64,000 bases of DNA. Source: Pseudomonas putida. Lineage in GTDB: Bacteria; Pseudomonadota; Gammaproteobacteria; Pseudomonadales; Pseudomonadaceae. This document shows, piece after piece, positions 61,727 to 64,000 of the stretch (position 1 is the stretch's first letter; each line of letters begins with the position of its first letter). The position numbers and the translations under genes are program-made. The DNA lies in contig NZ_CP113097.1 in assembly GCF_026625125.1 (NCBI RefSeq), forward strand, positions 5,504,001-5,568,000, in the 5' to 3' direction. A model generated the notes under the pieces. The model did no database searches. It was not told the origin of the DNA and worked only from the letters and a program-made list of their open reading frames with translations.

Positions 61727-64000
61727 GTGACCTCGTACCAACCTCTTCCAGACAACGCCCCAGCCTCCCCACCACGCTACAAGCCCTACCACGGCCCCGC
61801 CGGCGGCTGGGGCGCACTGCGCAGCGTGGCCAAGGCCTGGGTGGGCAGCGACAATGCGCTGAAGAACCTTCGCGCCCTGCTCAAGACCAACCAGAATGGC
61901 GGCTTCGACTGCCCCGGTTGCGCCTGGGGCGACTCGCCCGAGAGCGGCATGGTCAAGTTCTGCGAGAACGGCGCCAAGGCGGTCAACTGGGAAGCCACCA
62001 AGCGCCGCGTCGATGCGGCATTCTTCGCCCGGTACAGCGTCAGCGCACTGCTCGAGCAGAGCGACTACTGGCTGGAGTACCAAGGCCGCCTGACCGAACC
62101 GATGGTCTACGACCCGGCCAGCGACCGCTATCAGCCGATCGCCTGGGATGCAGCCTTTGCCTTGATCGCCCGTGAGCTGAACAACCTGGCAAGCCCCGAT
62201 CAGGCCGAGTTCTATACCTCCGGGCGGGCCAGCAACGAAGCGGCGTTCCTGTACCAGTTGTTCGTGCGTGCATACGGCACCAACAACTTCCCCGACTGCT
62301 CCAACATGTGCCACGAGGCCAGCGGCGTAGCCTTGGGGCAAAGCATCGGTGTGGGCAAGGGGACGGTCACTTTCGATGACTTCGAGCACGCCGACGCAAT
62401 CTTCGTCTGGGGCCAGAACCCCGGCACCAACCACCCGCGCATGCTCGACCCGCTGCGCGATGCCGTGAAGCGTGGCGCCCAGGTGGTGTGCATCAACCCG
62501 CTCAAGGAGCGCGGCCTGGAGCGTTTCCAGCATCCCCAGAACCCGCTGGAGATGCTGACCAACAGCGACCGGCCGACCAACACTGCGTTCTTCCGCCCGG
62601 CGCTGGGCGGCGACATGGCGCTGCTGCGCGGCATGGCCAAATTCCTGCTGCAATGGGAGCGTGAGGCGCAGGCCAAAGGTGAGCCGGCGGTGTTCGATCA
62701 CGTATTCATCGCCGAGCATGGTCACGGCGTCGATGAGTACCTGGCGGCGGTAGACGCCACCTCGTGGGCGCACATCCAGGAGCAGTCCGGCCTGGAGCTT
62801 GCGGACATCGAGCTGGCGGCACGCATGTACTGCCGCGGCAAGCGGGTGATCATGTGCTGGGCGATGGGTATCACGCAGCACCGCCACTCGGTGCCTACCA
62901 TCCAGGAAATCGTCAACCTGCAGATGCTGCGCGGTAACATCGGTGTGCCTGGCGCAGGGCTGTGCCCGGTACGTGGCCACAGCAACGTGCAGGGCGACCG
63001 CACCATGGGTATCAATGAGCGTCCGCCGGTGGCGCTGCTCGATGCCATCGAAAAACGCTTCAATTTCCCGGTGCCGCGGCACAATGGCCACAATACCGTC
63101 GAAGCGATCCACGCCATGCTCGACGGTCGCGCCAAGGTGTTCATCGGGCTGGGTGGCAACTTCGCCCAGGCCACCCCGGATACTGAGCGTACCGCACAGG
63201 CCCTGCGCAACTGCGCGCTGACCGTGCACATCAGCACCAAGCTCAACCGTAGCCACCTGGTCCATGGCAAACAGGCCCTGATTCTGCCGTGCCTGGGCCG
63301 CACCGACATCGACCTACAGGCCGACGGGCCGCAGGCGGTCACCGTTGAAGACTCTTTCAGCATGGTCCATGCCTCCAACGGCCAGCTCAAGCCGCTGTCG
63401 ACTCACATGCGCTCGGAGCCGGCAGTGGTTGCCGGCATCGCCGCCGCCACGTTGGGCAAAAACCCGGTCGACTGGCACTGGCTGGTGGCCGACTACAACC
63501 GTATCCGCGACTTGATCGGCGACACCATTGCAGGCTTTGCCGACTTCAACCAGCGCCTGAGCCACCCAGGCGGTTTCTACCTGGGCAACAGTGCAGCCAG
63601 CCGCCAGTGGAAGACCATCAACGGCCGCGCCAACTTCAAGGCCAACCTGCTGCCGGACACCCTGCTCGACGAGCGGGTACGCGCCAGCGGCCAGGTACCC
63701 GACCTGATCATGCAATCCATGCGCTCGCACGATCAGTACAACACCACCATCTATGGCCTGGACGACCGCTACCGTGGCGTGCGTGGCCAGCGTGACGTGC
63801 TGTTCGTCAACGAAGCCGACATCATCCGCCTGGGCTTCCAGCCGGGGCAGAAGGTCGACATCGTCTCGTTGTGGGGTGATGCGCATGTGCGCCGTGTGCA
63901 GGGTTTCACCCTGCTGCCTTTCGATATCCCGGCTGGGCAAGCGGCGGCGTACTACCCGGAAGTGAATCCGCTGATTCCGTTGGAAAGCATTGGCCAGGGC
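61727..64000 (+). CDS. FdhF/YdeP-family molybdopterin oxidoreductase (runs off the right end)
   Basis: An open frame of 758 codons from GTG 61727 to the window edge without a stop. N-terminal FDCPGCAWGD and GMVKFCENGAKAVNW give the YdeP-type cysteine motif. FYTSGRASNEAAFLYQLFVR, NNFPDCSNMCHEASGVAL and WGQNPGTNHPRM are molybdopterin-domain landmarks; Cys in NMCHEAS is near the expected metal-ligand site, with no selenocysteine codon. It is probably a single-subunit formate dehydrogenase-like enzyme of unproven substrate. Only the last few dozen residues should be missing. Served by FdhD, encoded just upstream. Confidence 0.88.
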   Translation, partial: MTSYQPLPDNAPASPPRYKPYHGPAGGWGALRSVAKAWVGSDNALKNLRALLKTNQNGGFDCPGCAWGDSPESGMVKFCENGAKAVNWEATKRRVDAAFFARYSVSALLEQSDYWLEYQGRLTEPMVYDPASDRYQPIAWDAAFALIARELNNLASPDQAEFYTSGRASNEAAFLYQLFVRAYGTNNFPDCSNMCHEASGVALGQSIGVGKGTVTFDDFEHADAIFVWGQNPGTNHPRMLDPLRDAVKRGAQVVCINPLKERGLERFQHPQNPLEMLTNSDRPTNTAFFRPALGGDMALLRGMAKFLLQWEREAQAKGEPAVFDHVFIAEHGHGVDEYLAAVDATSWAHIQEQSGLELADIELAARMYCRGKRVIMCWAMGITQHRHSVPTIQEIVNLQMLRGNIGVPGAGLCPVRGHSNVQGDRTMGINERPPVALLDAIEKRFNFPVPRHNGHNTVEAIHAMLDGRAKVFIGLGGNFAQATPDTERTAQALRNCALTVHISTKLNRSHLVHGKQALILPCLGRTDIDLQADGPQAVTVEDSFSMVHASNGQLKPLSTHMRSEPAVVAGIAAATLGKNPVDWHWLVADYNRIRDLIGDTIAGFADFNQRLSHPGGFYLGNSAASRQWKTINGRANFKANLLPDTLLDERVRASGQVPDLIMQSMRSHDQYNTTIYGLDDRYRGVRGQRDVLFVNEADIIRLGFQPGQKVDIVSLWGDAHVRRVQGFTLLPFDIPAGQAAAYYPEVNPLIPLESIGQG

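Overview
The window is high-GC, densely packed bacterial chromosome. Protein families and gene order (carnitine/betaine genes next to gbdR-sdaB-cbcXWV, then hisBH-AF, mutY-yggX, gabP, aguA, dctBD, cysQ-nudE, fdhD-fdhF) point to a Pseudomonas of the P. putida group. That assignment rests on recognising families and remembered synteny, not on a database search. Most genes start with ATG behind a clear ribosome binding site, and many neighbours are coupled by ATGA or GTGA overlaps. Copies of a REP-like palindrome (core GCCGGCAAGCCGGCTCCCAC) are scattered between genes.

Layout. (a) 1-1602: carnitine catabolism (beta-keto acid cleavage enzyme tail, L-carnitine dehydrogenase, betainyl-CoA thioesterase). 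(b) 2347-11428, minus strand: an iron-responsive ECF sigma factor, FecR-type anti-sigma, STN-bearing TonB-dependent receptor, periplasmic M16 protease and SbmA/YddA-like ABC transporter. This set matches the architecture of protease-associated import systems (Fus/PqqL type). (c) 11566-17931: the GbdR regulator, L-serine dehydratase and the choline ABC transporter CbcXWV, functionally linked to (a) because betaine is broken down through glycine to serine and pyruvate. (d) 17968-21092: histidine biosynthesis hisB-hisH-(DUF2164)-hisA-hisF. (e) 21590-35996: OFA-type MFS transporter, AsmA, MutY, YggX, tRNA-Phe, PPK2, GabP, a polar amino-acid ABC transporter and a methyltransferase. (f) 36279-37620: a DUF6124/DUF3077 gene pair behind a strikingly structured leader, and a small lipoprotein.

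(g) 37719-about 45823 is the accessory region. It starts at tRNA-Thr and carries a tail-to-tail toxin/antitoxin pair, the C-terminal remnant of a P4-type integrase, a stretch without genes, then visibly AT-rich DNA with a two-gene operon (a membrane-anchored dCTP-deaminase-like protein with a 15-fold Ala-Pro repeat, and a divergent ThyX), a convergent DUF6119/TIGR04141 gene, a degenerate copy of the tRNA-Thr 3' end, an orphan gene and a hicAB module. The DCD-like/ThyX pair and the RNA leader in (f) are the strongest candidates for undescribed biology.

(h) 46283-64000: OprD-family porin, agmatine deiminase, a three-part kinase/PLP-enzyme fusion, rmlC-rmlD, a DctB/DctD-type sigma-54 two-component system, a YiiD-type thioesterase, cysQ, nudE, yrfG, a Kbp-like BON-LysM protein, fdhD, and an FdhF/YdeP-type molybdenum oxidoreductase that runs off the right end.
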